From positions 348,086 through 412,085 of the forward strand of contig JAPZLL010000033.1 of NCBI GenBank assembly GCA_036250225.1: DNA of 64,000 bases, given 5' to 3'. Within the stretch, counting starts at the first letter, position 1. Every line of letters starts with the position of its first letter. Position numbers and translations under genes: made by a program. The DNA comes from Cercophora sp. LCS_1. Lineage: Eukaryota > Ascomycota > Sordariomycetes > Sordariales > Lasiosphaeriaceae. Below, one piece after another: positions 10,140 through 20,900 of the stretch. The notes below the pieces were generated by a model that saw only the letters and a program-made list of their open reading frames with translations, made no database searches and was not told the DNA's origin.

Positions 10140-11013
10140 CGCCAATGACTTTATGATATCACCTTTTTTTTTTTTCTTTCTTTCGGGTTTCGGCGTTTCG
10201 ATCGGCCGTGGTCGCCAAGACTGAGGACGCAAGAGGAGGGTGTGTCAGATCTGGGGTTCCACGACGGAGCTGCAGGACTATTATACTATTATAGCCGGGG
10301 TCGCCTGCATTGTACATTGCTCCGGGTGTTTCCAGCCCGCTGGGACTTACAAGGCTGAGGTGGTTGCGTGTGCTATTTCCCTGTTACACGATTGGCTGAA
10401 TTTGCAAGCACCTCGTCTGTCAGGGCGTGTACGTAGAGACAGGGGAGAGAGGGGCGCCCCAGGGCGTTTTCCCATGCTTTTCCGCTTGGCAACACACCAA
10501 ACGGCGTTGTTTTTCTTGTTTGAGCGTTCCGGAGAGGGAAATACTGCAACGAATCAAGATGGTGTTTTGCTTCAAATGGAAAAGCTCGAGTTCATGCGAA
10601 AACATCTTGGCCTTCATGTATGAATGGTCATTCTTGCTTGACACGTTATTTTGCACACCTTGGAATGTGTTTTTCCCATTCCCATCATTCACATCGGATT
10701 CGGGCCCAGACTTCGCCCAGGGCCTGTCACGCAAAACCGCCTGTCCTGGCACCGGTCGGGTCACGGAGATGAGGGCAGCCGGGGCTGAAGTTTCGGGGTC
10801 CGATGGTCGGAACCAAGCCCGACAGCTTGGGCATCTTCGGGCTGGGCTTCGTGGTGGTCTCGGATCCAGATGGCTGGGCGGGATCAGCGGTGTCAGCTAT
10901 TTTATCTCTGACCTGGATTCATTTATTTAGATGAAGCAACAGCAGATCAAGTCGATCGGGAGGGTGTGCTGCCAGAAGGTCCTGTGTCCAATCACATCCT
11001 GTCGCCACCCAAC
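10140..11013. promoter_or_regulatory. Intergenic region upstream of laccase 1
   Basis: About 870 bp. Overlapping open frames on both strands (up to 167 residues) show no domain and are probably chance. A poly-T/CTTT tract near 10164-10184 follows the AflR-like stop. One strong AflR-type palindrome lies at 10793. Confidence 0.5.
10793..10803. promoter_or_regulatory. AflR-type palindrome TCGGGGTCCGA
   Basis: It matches TCGGNNNCCGA, the extended form of TCGN5CGA. It lies about 210 bp upstream of the laccase 1 ATG, a usual distance for an activator site. Confidence 0.65.
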
Positions 11014-13143
11014 ATGGTTGCTCTCTCTGCCTTTTTGCTCCTGGCGGCAGTCGTCGAGAGCGTGGTTGCGTTTGTGCCGCTCGAGAGCCGCCCGTTTCCT
11101 CCCGAAGGCAAGGGCAAAGGCAAAGGAAAGGGGAAAGGCAACAACAACGACGATGACGACGGCTGTGTCAACACGCCGACCACACGTGGATGCTGGAAGG
11201 GCGACTTTGACATTTATACGGACTATGAGAAGAGAATCCCCAAGGGTCGGTTGAGAGAGGTAGGAATTCTCCTGTCGCTCGCAGGCCGGGTTGTGTCGGC
11301 TTACATGTCACAGTATGATCTCGTCGCCACGCAAGAAGTCATTGCTTCCGATGGCTATCTCACCAACAAGACGCTTTTCAACGGACAATTCCCTGGTCCT
11401 CTGATTGAAGCTGACTGGTAAGTTTATCTCATCCTTTTTAGGCCCGTTTTTCTTTCTCTCTTCAGCCCATCATCGACCCTGATCTGACCCTGCCAGGGGC
11501 GACACTCTTCGCATCACCGTGCACAATAATCTCACCAACTACAACGGCACAGCGGTACATTGGCACGGTATTCGGCAATTCGAAACGAACTGGCAAGATG
11601 GCGTGCCCGGCGTCACGCAATGCCCGATCAAGGTGAGCACATCTGCTTCGCCATCTGTCGGTCTTAATTAAGCTGACCACCCCCAGCCCGGGTCTTCCCA
11701 AACATATCAGTTCAGAGCAATGCAGTATGGCTCGTCGTGGTACCACTCCCACTTTAGTCTGCAGTGTGGGTTTATCACAGTCATCACATGTTACCAAACA
11801 ACTGACGATGCTCAGACAGCAATGGCCTTTTCGGTCCCCTCGTCATTCACGGCCCGTCCAGCGCCAACTGGGACGTCGATCTCGGCCCTTGGTTGATCTC
11901 AGACTGGTACCACGAAAACGCCTTTGAGCTCCTCTACTATGAGTTTCACACCGACCGCGCTGCCATCCCCGTGTCCATGGTGCTCAACGGACACGGCCGT
12001 TTCGCCTGCAACACAACCGACCCGCGCTGCGCCAACCCCAATAACGACCTCTACAACGTGACCTTTGTCGAAGGCACCAAGTACAAGATCGCCATCGCCA
12101 ACACCGGCACTCTCCTAACCGAAACCTTTTGGATCGACGGCCACAACTTCACAGTCATCACCAACGACTTTGTCGCCATCGAGCCCTACACCACCGACGT
12201 CATCACCCTCGGCATCGGTCAGCGCTACGAGATCATCGTCGAAGCCAACGCGACCCTCACCCCCGGTAACAACCAAACCGACTTCTGGATCCACTCGCAC
12301 TTCTGCGGCCTCCCCGAGCTTTTGGACTCCCGCATCGGCATCATCCGGTACAACGGCTCATCCACTGCCGACCCGCCAACCGGTCCACCCGCCCACCAGC
12401 TCTTTGGATGCGAAGACCCAGCGCCCAGCCTCCTCAAGCCCATCGTCACCCGCACCGTCGGCAACTACGTCAACGGCTTCTCGCCCGCAGAGTACCTGAA
12501 AATGGGCCTGCAGAAATACCCCAACGCGTCAGACCCGCACGCCCGCATCCACCGCTGGGTCCTCCGCAACGTCCCCCTCCAACTCGACTGGCGGCAGCCC
12601 TCCCTCAAGAAACTCGCCCTTGATCCGCCAGGCGTCAATCTGACGACCCTGTTCCCCGCCGAAACGGAACCCTACATCCTCGACCACGAAACAGGCGAAT
12701 GGGTCTACTTTGTCATCACCAACAATTATACCGTCGAGGACGTCGATCCGCCGAGGGAACTACCCCAGTCTGTGCATCCGATCCATTTACACGGGCATGA
12801 CGTGGCGATCCTGGCGCAGGGGTATGGGCCTTTTACGTCAGATGTGGTGCCGCAGTTGGAGAATCCTGCGAGGAGGGATGTGGTGAATGCGCCGTTGAAT
12901 GGGTTTGTGTGGATCGCGTTTGAGGTGAACAACCCCGGCGCGTGGCTCATTCATTGCCATATCGCGTGGCATGCTAGTAGCGGGTTGGGGATTCAGTTTA
13001 TTGAGCAGCCGGGGAAGATTAGGCAGGCGCTAAAGAAGAGTGGAAAGGGACCAGAGCTCGCGGAGCGATGTGCGGAGTGGAAGAGTTGGTATGAGCAGGT
13101 TGGGGAGGTGGCTGGGGCTGTGCAGCATGATTCGGGTGTTTGA
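11014..13143 (+). CDS. Secreted laccase/multicopper oxidase 1 (candidate phenol-coupling oxidase)
   Basis: Five exons are inferred: 11014-11259, 11314-11417, 11497-11632, 11687-11765 and 11816-13143, giving 630 residues. The start is the Met opening a signal peptide (MVALSAFLLLAAVVESVVA). A Lys-Gly run followed by Asn/Asp residues precedes the first cupredoxin domain. All four copper signatures are present: HWHG, WYHSHF, HPIHLHGHD and HCHIAWHASSGL. The protein ends in DSGV, the C-terminal plug typical of ascomycete laccases. In geodin- and trypacidin-type pathways a multicopper oxidase (dihydrogeodin or sulochrin oxidase) performs the stereospecific phenol coupling that builds the spiro-grisandione, so this gene or laccase 2 probably does this. 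Adjacent to the questin-oxidase gene (convergent). Confidence 0.85.
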
Positions 13144-13632
13144 AGGGAGTCGAGTTAAGACATAGACTTGAGGTGGTGAGAATGAGAATGTCTGATGTTT
13201 GTGATGCTCTTCATGTTGTGGCACCTGTCTTTTCTCGCGCCTCAGGCTCTAACAAGTTGGTGGTAACCGAGTCGACTCACATATTTCTGAGCGTGGCTAA
13301 CGCCGTCACCATTTCGAATATCTTCATTCATGGTCTTTTGGCTCTGCAATATTGTTTGATGCTGCCAGGAATTTCGCAACGCGGTTCTCCTAGACTACCG
13401 AGAAGGATCTGAACAGGCTTTGGTGGTTGTTGTGTCTACCATGGATATTTGTGTGTTGGGTAGCAATTTTCCGCAGCCATCCAAGTCACTTGTTACTGTG
13501 CACTCAAAAAACGTTCATTAGCTTTTTCTTTCTTTCTTTTTTTTTTTTTTAAAAAAAAAAAAAAAAGAAATATTGAATTCGTAACGCCAAAGTCATTCTA
13601 GAGAGTCTATCTAACCTGTGTAATGCCCATCC
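13144..13632. other. Convergent 3' intergenic region with an A/T tract
   Basis: The region separates the 3' ends of laccase 1 and the questin-oxidase-like gene. A (CTTT)n/poly-T run passes directly into a poly-A run at about 13528-13566, which may serve termination of both genes. No coding feature was seen. Confidence 0.5.
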
Positions 13633-14985
13633 TCAGGCATTGGGAACCCTGTTCCAGAGAGGATCGAAACCAGTCCCCCAAATCCACTTGTCGTCGGGCC
13701 CGAGGTTGAGCGTCGAGTCATACGACAGCTGACCCAGCTTCAACCAAGAATCTCCCTTAACGGGAAAGTCTTCGGAGCCGGGGCCAGTCTCGTACTCCCT
13801 CGACACCTCCTCGCCATTCTTGATAGCCCTGACAAACTTGGCAACATGGCCATCATCATGCGCATCATTGACAAGTCCATACAAGCCCTTCCAGTCCAAC
13901 CCAGCACTCAGCGTGGGCTTATACTCCGTGATGTTCTCCAGCTTCAACTCGGCAGCCGCACTCGCAGCGTACCAGACCAAGTCCAACCTGGCCTTTCTCT
14001 CAATCAACAACGCCTTTTCCTCAAGTCCCAGCCACGGCAGACGATTGAACGCCGAGAAGAAAATGCTCGCGTTCACATTATGCATGTGAAAGAAATCCAC
14101 CCGTCTGACTTTGCCCTCCTTGTGGGTGGCCCCGGCCGAAAAGGCCGCAATATTAATCGACTCGGCCGTCGCCCTCCTCAAACCTTCCTCGGTCCTCTCA
14201 ACCCGCCACTTGGCTGCCACCGCCGCAATCTCTTTGCCCGCCCGTCCAATGACACCATCCCGGACCCTCACAGGGCCCTGCTGCACCAGCGCCGCAGTGC
14301 GAATCTTGTCCGTCGCTCTAACCTCATCATACAACGCCCTCAGACTCTTCTTCTCCCCGCCAAGCTTAGCAACCCGCTCACTCTCCTCGAAAAAGAAATC
14401 CAGGTTCGCAGAATCATGCACCGCAGCTTGCGCGAGTCCCTCGGCGACGATACCCGGCAACTCGAACTCCACGCCAAAACCGAGATGGATGATCGGGTGG
14501 TGCGCGCCCTCGTAGAGCTGGACAAAGATCTTGTTTGCGCTTTCGGTGCCGGAAAAGACGTATTCCTTGAGCACGGCCTCCCAGCCCTTCTTCTCGATTT
14601 CTTTTTCGAAGAAGATGAGGTAGTTGGTGTAGTGGTTCAGGTCACCGATGTGTTTGAGGAAGACGGTGGGATCGGAGAGGGAGGAGACAACCGACTCGTC
14701 GAGCGGTGGGATGGGGCGTTGGATTGAGACGCCGTCGTCGTAGGCGCGCTGGATCTGGGCTGGCGTGCCGCCTAGGGCGAGGACCGACAGGATGGAGTGC
14801 GGGAGGTGGTTGTGGCCGCCAACGTCGCGCCAGAAGATATGGAAGTCGGTGTGGTTGCGCTGGAGGAGCTCGTTTGCTTTTCCGAGGGCTCCGGGTGGAG
14901 AGGACGAGATGCGTCCGAGGGCCGAGTGGGTGGGAGAGAGGAGGATGGGGGGAGAGGTTACGGTCGTGGTTGTTGTGGTAGACAT
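13633..14985 (-). CDS. Questin oxidase-like (DUF4243) Baeyer-Villiger ring-opening enzyme
   Basis: A single exon of 450 residues beginning with a Thr-rich leader (MSTTTTTTVTSPP). The body is helical and has the family pattern of the questin oxidase/DUF4243 group: ELLQRNHTDFHIFWRDVGGHNHLPHSILSVLALG, then LYEGAHHPIIHLGFGVEFELPGIVAEGLA, and a C-terminal DDGHVAKFVRAI stretch. Repeated His residues (HNHLPH, HHPIIH, HDDGH) are characteristic. Known members cleave the anthraquinone ring of questin to give desmethylsulochrin (GedK type) or open related anthraquinones in monodictyphenone and agnestin pathways. They do so without recognisable flavin motifs, as here. It shares a 379-bp divergent promoter with methyltransferase 1. 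This gene is the best pointer to a sulochrin-type end product. Confidence 0.87.
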   Translation of the reverse strand: MSTTTTTTVTSPPILLSPTHSALGRISSSPPGALGKANELLQRNHTDFHIFWRDVGGHNHLPHSILSVLALGGTPAQIQRAYDDGVSIQRPIPPLDESVVSSLSDPTVFLKHIGDLNHYTNYLIFFEKEIEKKGWEAVLKEYVFSGTESANKIFVQLYEGAHHPIIHLGFGVEFELPGIVAEGLAQAAVHDSANLDFFFEESERVAKLGGEKKSLRALYDEVRATDKIRTAALVQQGPVRVRDGVIGRAGKEIAAVAAKWRVERTEEGLRRATAESINIAAFSAGATHKEGKVRRVDFFHMHNVNASIFFSAFNRLPWLGLEEKALLIERKARLDLVWYAASAAAELKLENITEYKPTLSAGLDWKGLYGLVNDAHDDGHVAKFVRAIKNGEEVSREYETGPGSEDFPVKGDSWLKLGQLSYDSTLNLGPDDKWIWGTGFDPLWNRVPNA

Positions 14986-15364
14986 TGTGAAGATTGGAAT
15001 GTGTAAGTGATGATATGAATGGATTGGTAATGGGTTGAAGGGAGGAGGACAACCAAGACACTGGTCTCAAGTCAGTATATACCGGAGATGCGGCATTGGG
15101 CGTTTAGCGAGCATCGCGTTTCAGGAACTTTCCGATGCCGATGCATCGGCTTTGTGTCATCGAACAATAGCCTCGGACATGGTTCAATATCCCGAAGTTG
15201 CGGGCCCCGATTGGCCGACCGCGAGGCTGCTGTAAGCCGGGAAAGGAATAACACCAGAGAGAACACCGATGATTCGATCGACGACTACTTGAACAAGCCC
15301 ATCATACGATCTTCAACACCCTTCCCCACAAACTCACCCCATCCAGCCATCCGCAACCGCCAAG
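14986..15364. promoter_or_regulatory. Bidirectional promoter, questin oxidase-like / methyltransferase 1
   Basis: The 379-bp gap between two divergent start codons contains one TCGN5CGA match at 15274-15284 (TCGATCGACGA), about 80 bp upstream of the methyltransferase ATG. There are also clustered half-sites (CATCGG, CTCGGAC, CGATTGGCCGACC) near 15140-15222. Confidence 0.5.
15274..15284. promoter_or_regulatory. AflR-type site TCGATCGACGA
   Basis: It fits TCGN5CGA but not the stricter TCGGNNNCCGA form. It sits between the divergent questin-oxidase-like and methyltransferase genes, so one site could serve both. Confidence 0.4.
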
Positions 15365-16360
15365 ATGTCAACCACCACTACCACCACCACAGCCGAAACC
15401 CCCTTTCTCACCGGGGCCCTCGCCAAAAACACATCCTTCTGGCGGTCCTACATCGCCTCCCGCCCACACCCCTCGGACGCCTTCTTCACCCACATCCAAT
15501 CCTACCACACCACCCACGGCAACCCCTCCACCTCTCTCGCCCACGACGTCGGCACCGGCCCGGGCAACATCGCCGAGCGCCTCCTCGCCCACTACACCAA
15601 CGTCATCGGCTCCGACCTCAACAAACAAGCCCTATCCGCAGCACCCGACCTAATCGCCCCAGCCCTCCTCCCGCGCCTCTCCTTCGTCCATTCCGCCGCC
15701 GAAGACCTCGCCTCCGATGCCGACCTAGAACACGGCACAACCGACCTCCTCACCGTCTCGGAATGCATCCCGCTCCTCGACGCGGCCCGCGCCCTCGACG
15801 CATTCCACACCCTCCTCCGTCCCGGCGGCACATTGGCCATCTACTTCTACGGCCGTCCCATCTTTGTCGGGGGCTCAAACCCCTCCGAGCTGGACGCGCT
15901 GTACGATAAGATCGCCACCAAGATCTGTACCTTTTTGTTGCCCTTCAAGGGCACACCAGGGTTCAAGTTCCACCAGCGGGGTGCCGAGGCGTTGGTCAGT
16001 CAGTTGGATAATATCGCTCTGGACAAGAGCAAGTGGGCGGATGTGGAGCGGTGGAAGTGGAATAGCGATGTGCCGTTGCTGTTCAATAGCAAGGAGGGGT
16101 ATGATTTTGAGTTTGAGAAGGTTGATAGACGGGCGGAGGGTGAGGTCACGCATGAGGTCAGGGATAGGGAGTGGTGGAGCGATGAGTGGGATGCTGATCG
16201 GGTCAAGGCGTATTTGGACTCGGTGTATCCGGGGTACAAGGAGAAGGCGGGGGAGAGGTATAAGGAGGTGGAGGAGGGGATTGAGGAGTTGAGGGGTAAG
16301 TTGGGGGGCAAGGTCAAGGTTAGTTTCCCGGTTGTGTTGATTTTGGCTACGAGGAAGTAA
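15365..16360 (+). CDS. Class I SAM-dependent O-methyltransferase 1
   Basis: A single exon of 331 residues starting MSTTTTTTAETP. The SAM site is visible as a motif I variant DVGTGPGN (about residues 60-67), an acidic end of strand 2 in VIGSDLNKQ, and a motif in LLTVSECIPLLDAARALDAF ahead of the conserved LRPGGTLAIYFYG. The family resembles the trans-aconitate/UbiE-like methyltransferases used in emodin and sulochrin pathways. The C-terminus VVLILATRK is nearly the same as in methyltransferase 2, so the two are paralogues. The likely reaction is O-methylation of an anthraquinone (emodin to questin) or of desmethylsulochrin; which of the two is not decidable from sequence alone. Divergent from the questin-oxidase-like gene. 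Confidence 0.83.
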   Translation: MSTTTTTTTAETPFLTGALAKNTSFWRSYIASRPHPSDAFFTHIQSYHTTHGNPSTSLAHDVGTGPGNIAERLLAHYTNVIGSDLNKQALSAAPDLIAPALLPRLSFVHSAAEDLASDADLEHGTTDLLTVSECIPLLDAARALDAFHTLLRPGGTLAIYFYGRPIFVGGSNPSELDALYDKIATKICTFLLPFKGTPGFKFHQRGAEALVSQLDNIALDKSKWADVERWKWNSDVPLLFNSKEGYDFEFEKVDRRAEGEVTHEVRDREWWSDEWDADRVKAYLDSVYPGYKEKAGERYKEVEEGIEELRGKLGGKVKVSFPVVLILATRK

Positions 16361-16616
16361 AGTTAGAGGAGAGGTTAGATTTTGAATTGGAGTTTGGTCA
16401 CCGATCGAGAGTGGTCTTCTGTGTGAAACTCAGTGTCTCATTCGTTCTGCTTATGTTGTCCTATCAGGATTGCATGTGCAAGATAGGTGGGTCGAGGTAA
16501 TTACTGCTCTCAACGAATACCCTACAAGTAAAACACGACATATTGAGTTGAAGCAGGCGGACGTTGAGTTCGATTTGAAACAATTTCATATTGCCACGAG
16601 GTAGATATGGACATGA

Positions 16617-17165
16617 CTATTTGAATCCATCCACAACCTGGCCTTCCCTGATATACTCTGTAACCCATCCAATGGTCATCCTGCACATGATGAGCGTCAT
16701 CACCGGTCATGAATCATCCAGACTCACCTGCTCGTCTTGGTGTCGGCAAACTTCTCATGATCACCAATGAGATGCTCCTTGTACCAAGGATCCTGCTTCA
16801 TGGCCTTGTACTGTTCCAAGTTCTCAAAGTAGACCTGCGAAAAGCAGTCATAGTCGGCGATATTGGCCATCTGGTGATCGAACAGCTGCGTCATGAGCGC
16901 CCGTGACTCGGTCGTGTTGTGAATCTTTACGCGTCAGTCACCTCTACCAGAAACTGGGCTGGCGACCAACGTGAGTCCATCTATTGACCCCGTACTTGAC
17001 CATGAGATCCTTGGTCATGGGTGCCGAGACGTGTGTCATGTGATGACGATAGGCCTCCTCGCTCATCCCCGGCTTGCGGTAGCCGCAGATGGTGAGGACC
17101 AGGTACTGCACCTGCTTGGTCCCGTTGGTGCCGTTAGCAGTCACGTTTTCTGTTGTCAAAGTCAT
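16617..17165 (-). CDS. EthD-domain protein, candidate atrochrysone carboxylic acid decarboxylase
   Basis: Three exons are inferred: 16971-17165, 16728-16924 and 16617-16680, with introns of 46 and 47 bp, giving 151 residues. The ferredoxin-like EthD fold is supported by YLVLTICGYRKPGMSEEAYRHHM, the HVSAP motif, a central FDHQMANIADYDCFSQVYF segment, and DPWYKEHLIGDHEKFADT. Members of this family in emodin-type clusters (MdpH/GedI class) remove the carboxyl group of atrochrysone carboxylic acid, or assist the following dehydration to emodin anthrone. The start was placed at the Met of MTLTTEN because the nine residues upstream have no counterpart in the domain. Its promoter holds the densest group of AflR-type sites in the window. 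Confidence 0.87.
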
Positions 17166-17991
17166 TGTCACTGCGCAACAGTCGATAGACACAAAGCAGT
17201 GAATTGTTCAATTGGGCTTTGCTAAGTTTGACTTTTCCATCCTCGGTCTCCTGGTTTTCGGATTTTCATGGTGGAAGCACAGGATCGGAAACCAGTGCTG
17301 CGGTGCTCAGACTGACATTCCGAGACCGCTATGAAGGATGGCGGTTCCCTGCCCGAGGTGTGATTTTGTTCAGCGTTATCGCCAAGACAATGTTCTCGGA
17401 GTCCGATATGTCCAGAAGGGATTGTGATTTGATCGGAAATTAGCTCGGGTACCGAAAACCCGATGCCCGATCCCGCTCTCATTGCAGCAATCGTCGCACA
17501 ATCCCGTAGATGACGACATGTCTTGGCATCGATGTGGTCAGTTCGACTCCCGATGTTGTCATTCGCCAATCGAGTTGTTGTTGTCGGCCCCTTTTCAGAC
17601 CCACCCCCGAAAGGGGGGCACGGGTTAGGGTTGTCTGATTTCAGGGTTAGGACGCCCCTTTTCCTCTTCGTTGAAGTCCTGGAGACCACTGTCCAACCAT
17701 TTAAAAAGGTGGGAAAACATTCGGCAGATTATGTACCATCTAGTGATATGAAATAGTGATGATTCTATAACGACAGTTGGAAATCTTGGGCTCTAGTAAA
17801 AACAGTATGTTGAAACACCGCAAACGTTGTGTCAATCTGAGCTGCGGTGATGCCAAATTCACAAAGTCAAAAACTCGAAACCCGGAACTCGAAACCCAAA
17901 ACAATCAAACAAACTGTGCAAACCCAACTCCAGAAAACAGAAGAAAACAAAACATCCAGACCGCCCAAACTCCAATCCCAAGTAAGCCAAT
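17166..17991. promoter_or_regulatory. Intergenic region: EthD-gene promoter and PKS 3' flank
   Basis: The 826-bp region lies upstream of the reverse-strand EthD gene and downstream of the PKS stop. It contains four TCGN5CGA sites within 180 bp (listed separately). The part next to the PKS (about 17850-17980) is A-rich with repeated AACTC/AAACCC runs and no open frame of note. Confidence 0.6.
17396..17573. promoter_or_regulatory. Cluster of four AflR-type sites
   Basis: The sites are TCGGAGTCCGA (17396-17406), TCGGGTACCGA (17445-17455), TCGACTCCCGA (17543-17553) and TCGCCAATCGA (17563-17573). The first two are perfect TCGGNNNCCGA palindromes. They lie about 230-410 bp upstream of the EthD-gene start. 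About 0.04 matches to TCGN5CGA would be expected by chance in 180 bp. Confidence 0.75.
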
Positions 17992-20900
17992 CTAGCTGTA
18001 GTACTCCAACAACCAAGCCTTCAGGTCTCCCACAGTCGGGTACTCCAAGAACAAGCTGCCTCCCACAGTGATGCCCAGCTCCTCACGGAACTTCTCTGCA
18101 ATAACCAAGCTCATGAGACTGTCAATACCTAAACTGGGGAATGAAGCCTCATCCTCCAGATCCTCGAGCTGAAGCCCCGCCTCGTTGGCAACCAGCAGCA
18201 AAGCCTTGACAGCTGTGCTCTCTGTGTCGAGTGCAGGGGCGGGAGCAACCGGTGCTGCAACAGGCGTCGGAGCTGGAGCCGGCGTCGGAGCTGGAGGCTG
18301 AACCGGCGCAGCTACAACAGCTGGAGTCGCAACCGGAACCGGCGCCGCAGCCACCACCGGAGCTGCCGCCGGAGCTGGAGCATGCACAACAGCCGCCTTC
18401 TTGGCCGGCGCATGCCCCTCATCCGGCGGCGAAAAGAACCGGTTCAGCAGCAACCGCGGATACCTCCTAAACTTGATGCCTCCCACCAAACCCACAATCT
18501 CCCCATCCTGGAGGATATAAACATCACCCAGATACACCGACGGATCCTCGGTCGTGGGAATCATCTTGACATACGACCGGTACTTGCCACCGGCAACAAG
18601 CGGTTTAGCGAAACGCATCGAGTTCCACTGCTTCTTGTCAGCATCCAGTCCTCAAATCCTGTCGCCCAATAGCCGCCACAGAAAACAAAACAAGGAGAGA
18701 AGGAGAAAGAAATGGGGTACTCACACCAGGTGTAACACAAAAATCCTTGGCCGTGTCAATCTCCTCACTAACATTCATCACGAACCCGGCCAAATGCGCC
18801 ACCCCGTCCACGAAAAACGGCGGGACAGTCCACTTCCCGCCCTTTTCCTTTGTCAACTCCACGTCGGCATACGCCTCCAATCCATGGAGCACGACACTCT
18901 GCATCCCGCGGTATTTATCCGCGTAATCGACAAGACTCGCCGCAAAAAGCCGGTAGGCCATGCCGTGCGAGAACCTGTTGGCTTTGCCTTGCTCCGCTAA
19001 TGCGTCCAGGGCCTCGACGCGGCCAGCAATGAGGTGGGTGAGCGGTTTCCAGGCGTCTAGCCACTCGGCTGGGTTACCAAACACGAGCGTAGCGGTTGCG
19101 AAGGGCTCGGGATCCGAGGAGTACCAGGTTAGCTGCGCCGTGTTGGAGGCAATGTCGGAGGAGACCAAAACGCGGATGAGTTGCGGGACGTTGGTGTTTT
19201 TGTTGGCGACCAGACCCTTGGTCACGACCAGGTTGGTGATGTTGGCGGATTTGGGGAGGGAGGGGTACTGTTTGTGCAGGAACGAGGCCAGGGTCCAGGC
19301 AATGTCGGCGTGGATGGACGATGTGACCACGCCGGCGTTGTTCATGCGGTGGCCCCAGGCCGCGGCGAAGAAGTCGGGGGACATGAGGTCGGATTGGATC
19401 TCCAAGGTGGCCGTGGCGGCCGTGAAGGACTGGGAGAGGATCTGGTGGACGGTTGAGGTTAGGGGTGCGGAGGGCGCGGGAGCGGGGAGCAGGGCGCGTT
19501 TCTCGGCCTCGTAAAAGGTGTTTCCCTTTGTCAGGGCCCAGTCACCATTGTATTGGATCCAGTAGGTCTTGTCGTTCCAGGCGTAGGTTGGGAGGTCCAG
19601 GAGACGCAGGGCGGGCTCGAAGGGTCGGTGGTATTCGTTCCAGGAGAATTCGACGCCAGCGAGATGGAGGGATGCCAAGGTTTGGGACAGGGTCAGCCAG
19701 CTGTCTTCACCGCGGCGGAGGGAGGGGACGGCCAAGTTGGCGGAAGGAAGGGTGGACTTGACGAAGCTGGTGGTCACCGGGTGCGGGCCGATCTCGATCC
19801 AGACGTTGCCGTCGTCGATGATTGTGATCTCCTTTGCTGCTTCCAGGGCGGACAGGAAGTTGACCGTCTCTCTGGTGGCGCGACGGAGGTAGGTTGCGTC
19901 AAACGTCTTCTCGTCAAACACGACCTTGCCAAGAAGAGGCGAAATGACCGGGATGCTGGGCGGGTGGAAGATGGCGCCCGTCTTGGCGAGTTGCTCAAAC
20001 TCGTCAAGAATGGGATCCGTCTGGCCAGAGTGAAAGGCGAAAGCCACATCAAGAACAGTCCCCTTGAAACCAGCTGCCTCGAGAGGAGCAAGGATCTCCT
20101 GAATCTCCTCGTTGGTGCCGCTGAGAACCGTCTCCTTGGGTCCATTGATACACGCCACCTCAAAAGGCTTGCCTTTGACACTCTCCTCGATCTGCGCCAG
20201 GGATGCCCTTACAGCCAACATCTTGTGACTACCTGACGTGCACTTTTCCTCAAGAAGCTGCGCCCGACGACCAGCAAGGAAAATAGCATCATTGCTCGAC
20301 AACACGCCAGCAACCTGCAAAGCGGCGTACTCGCCAAGACTGTGCCCAACCACAACATCTGGCTTGACCCCAAGAGAAGACCAGTACTTGGCCAACGCGA
20401 TCTCGGTCGCAACGAGCGACAGCTGCGTAATCACCGGCGAATGCTGATAGTCCTTTTCATGACTCCCATCAATGGCCGGGATAAATGATGGGAAACCCTG
20501 CGCCTGCGCAAGCGCATCAAGATGCAGAATCTGATCCCGGAACGTGGTCGACGCATGGAACAGCTCATAGTTGGACGACTTATACGACGAGCCCTGGCCG
20601 GTGAACGCAAACGCAACTGACGGTGGTCCAGTCGCAGGGATAGGTTTGTGCGTGTCAACAGCCTTAAGAGCGGAATTAAGCTGCTTCTTGAGCTGCTCAA
20701 CCGATGACACAGCCACGGCAACACGGTGGTTATGGTGGTACCGACGCGCCGTAGTCGAGTACGAAAGATCGGAGAGCGAGACATCAGGATGTTTCTCTAG
20801 GTATGCTAGGTACCGCTCTAGGTTACCCTTGAGCGAGACCTTGCTTTTGGCTGAGACAGCAACGACGTGTGTGCTTCCACGGGCGTCGACACCGCTTCGC

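Noticed and set aside
10427..10930. 167-residue plus-strand open frame between the AflR-like and laccase 1 genes
   Set aside because: It overlaps other frames on both strands, lacks motifs, and covers the presumed laccase 1 promoter with an AflR-type site.
13846..14727. 293-residue plus-strand open frame
   Set aside because: It is antisense to the questin-oxidase-like gene and Arg-rich with no recognisable fold.
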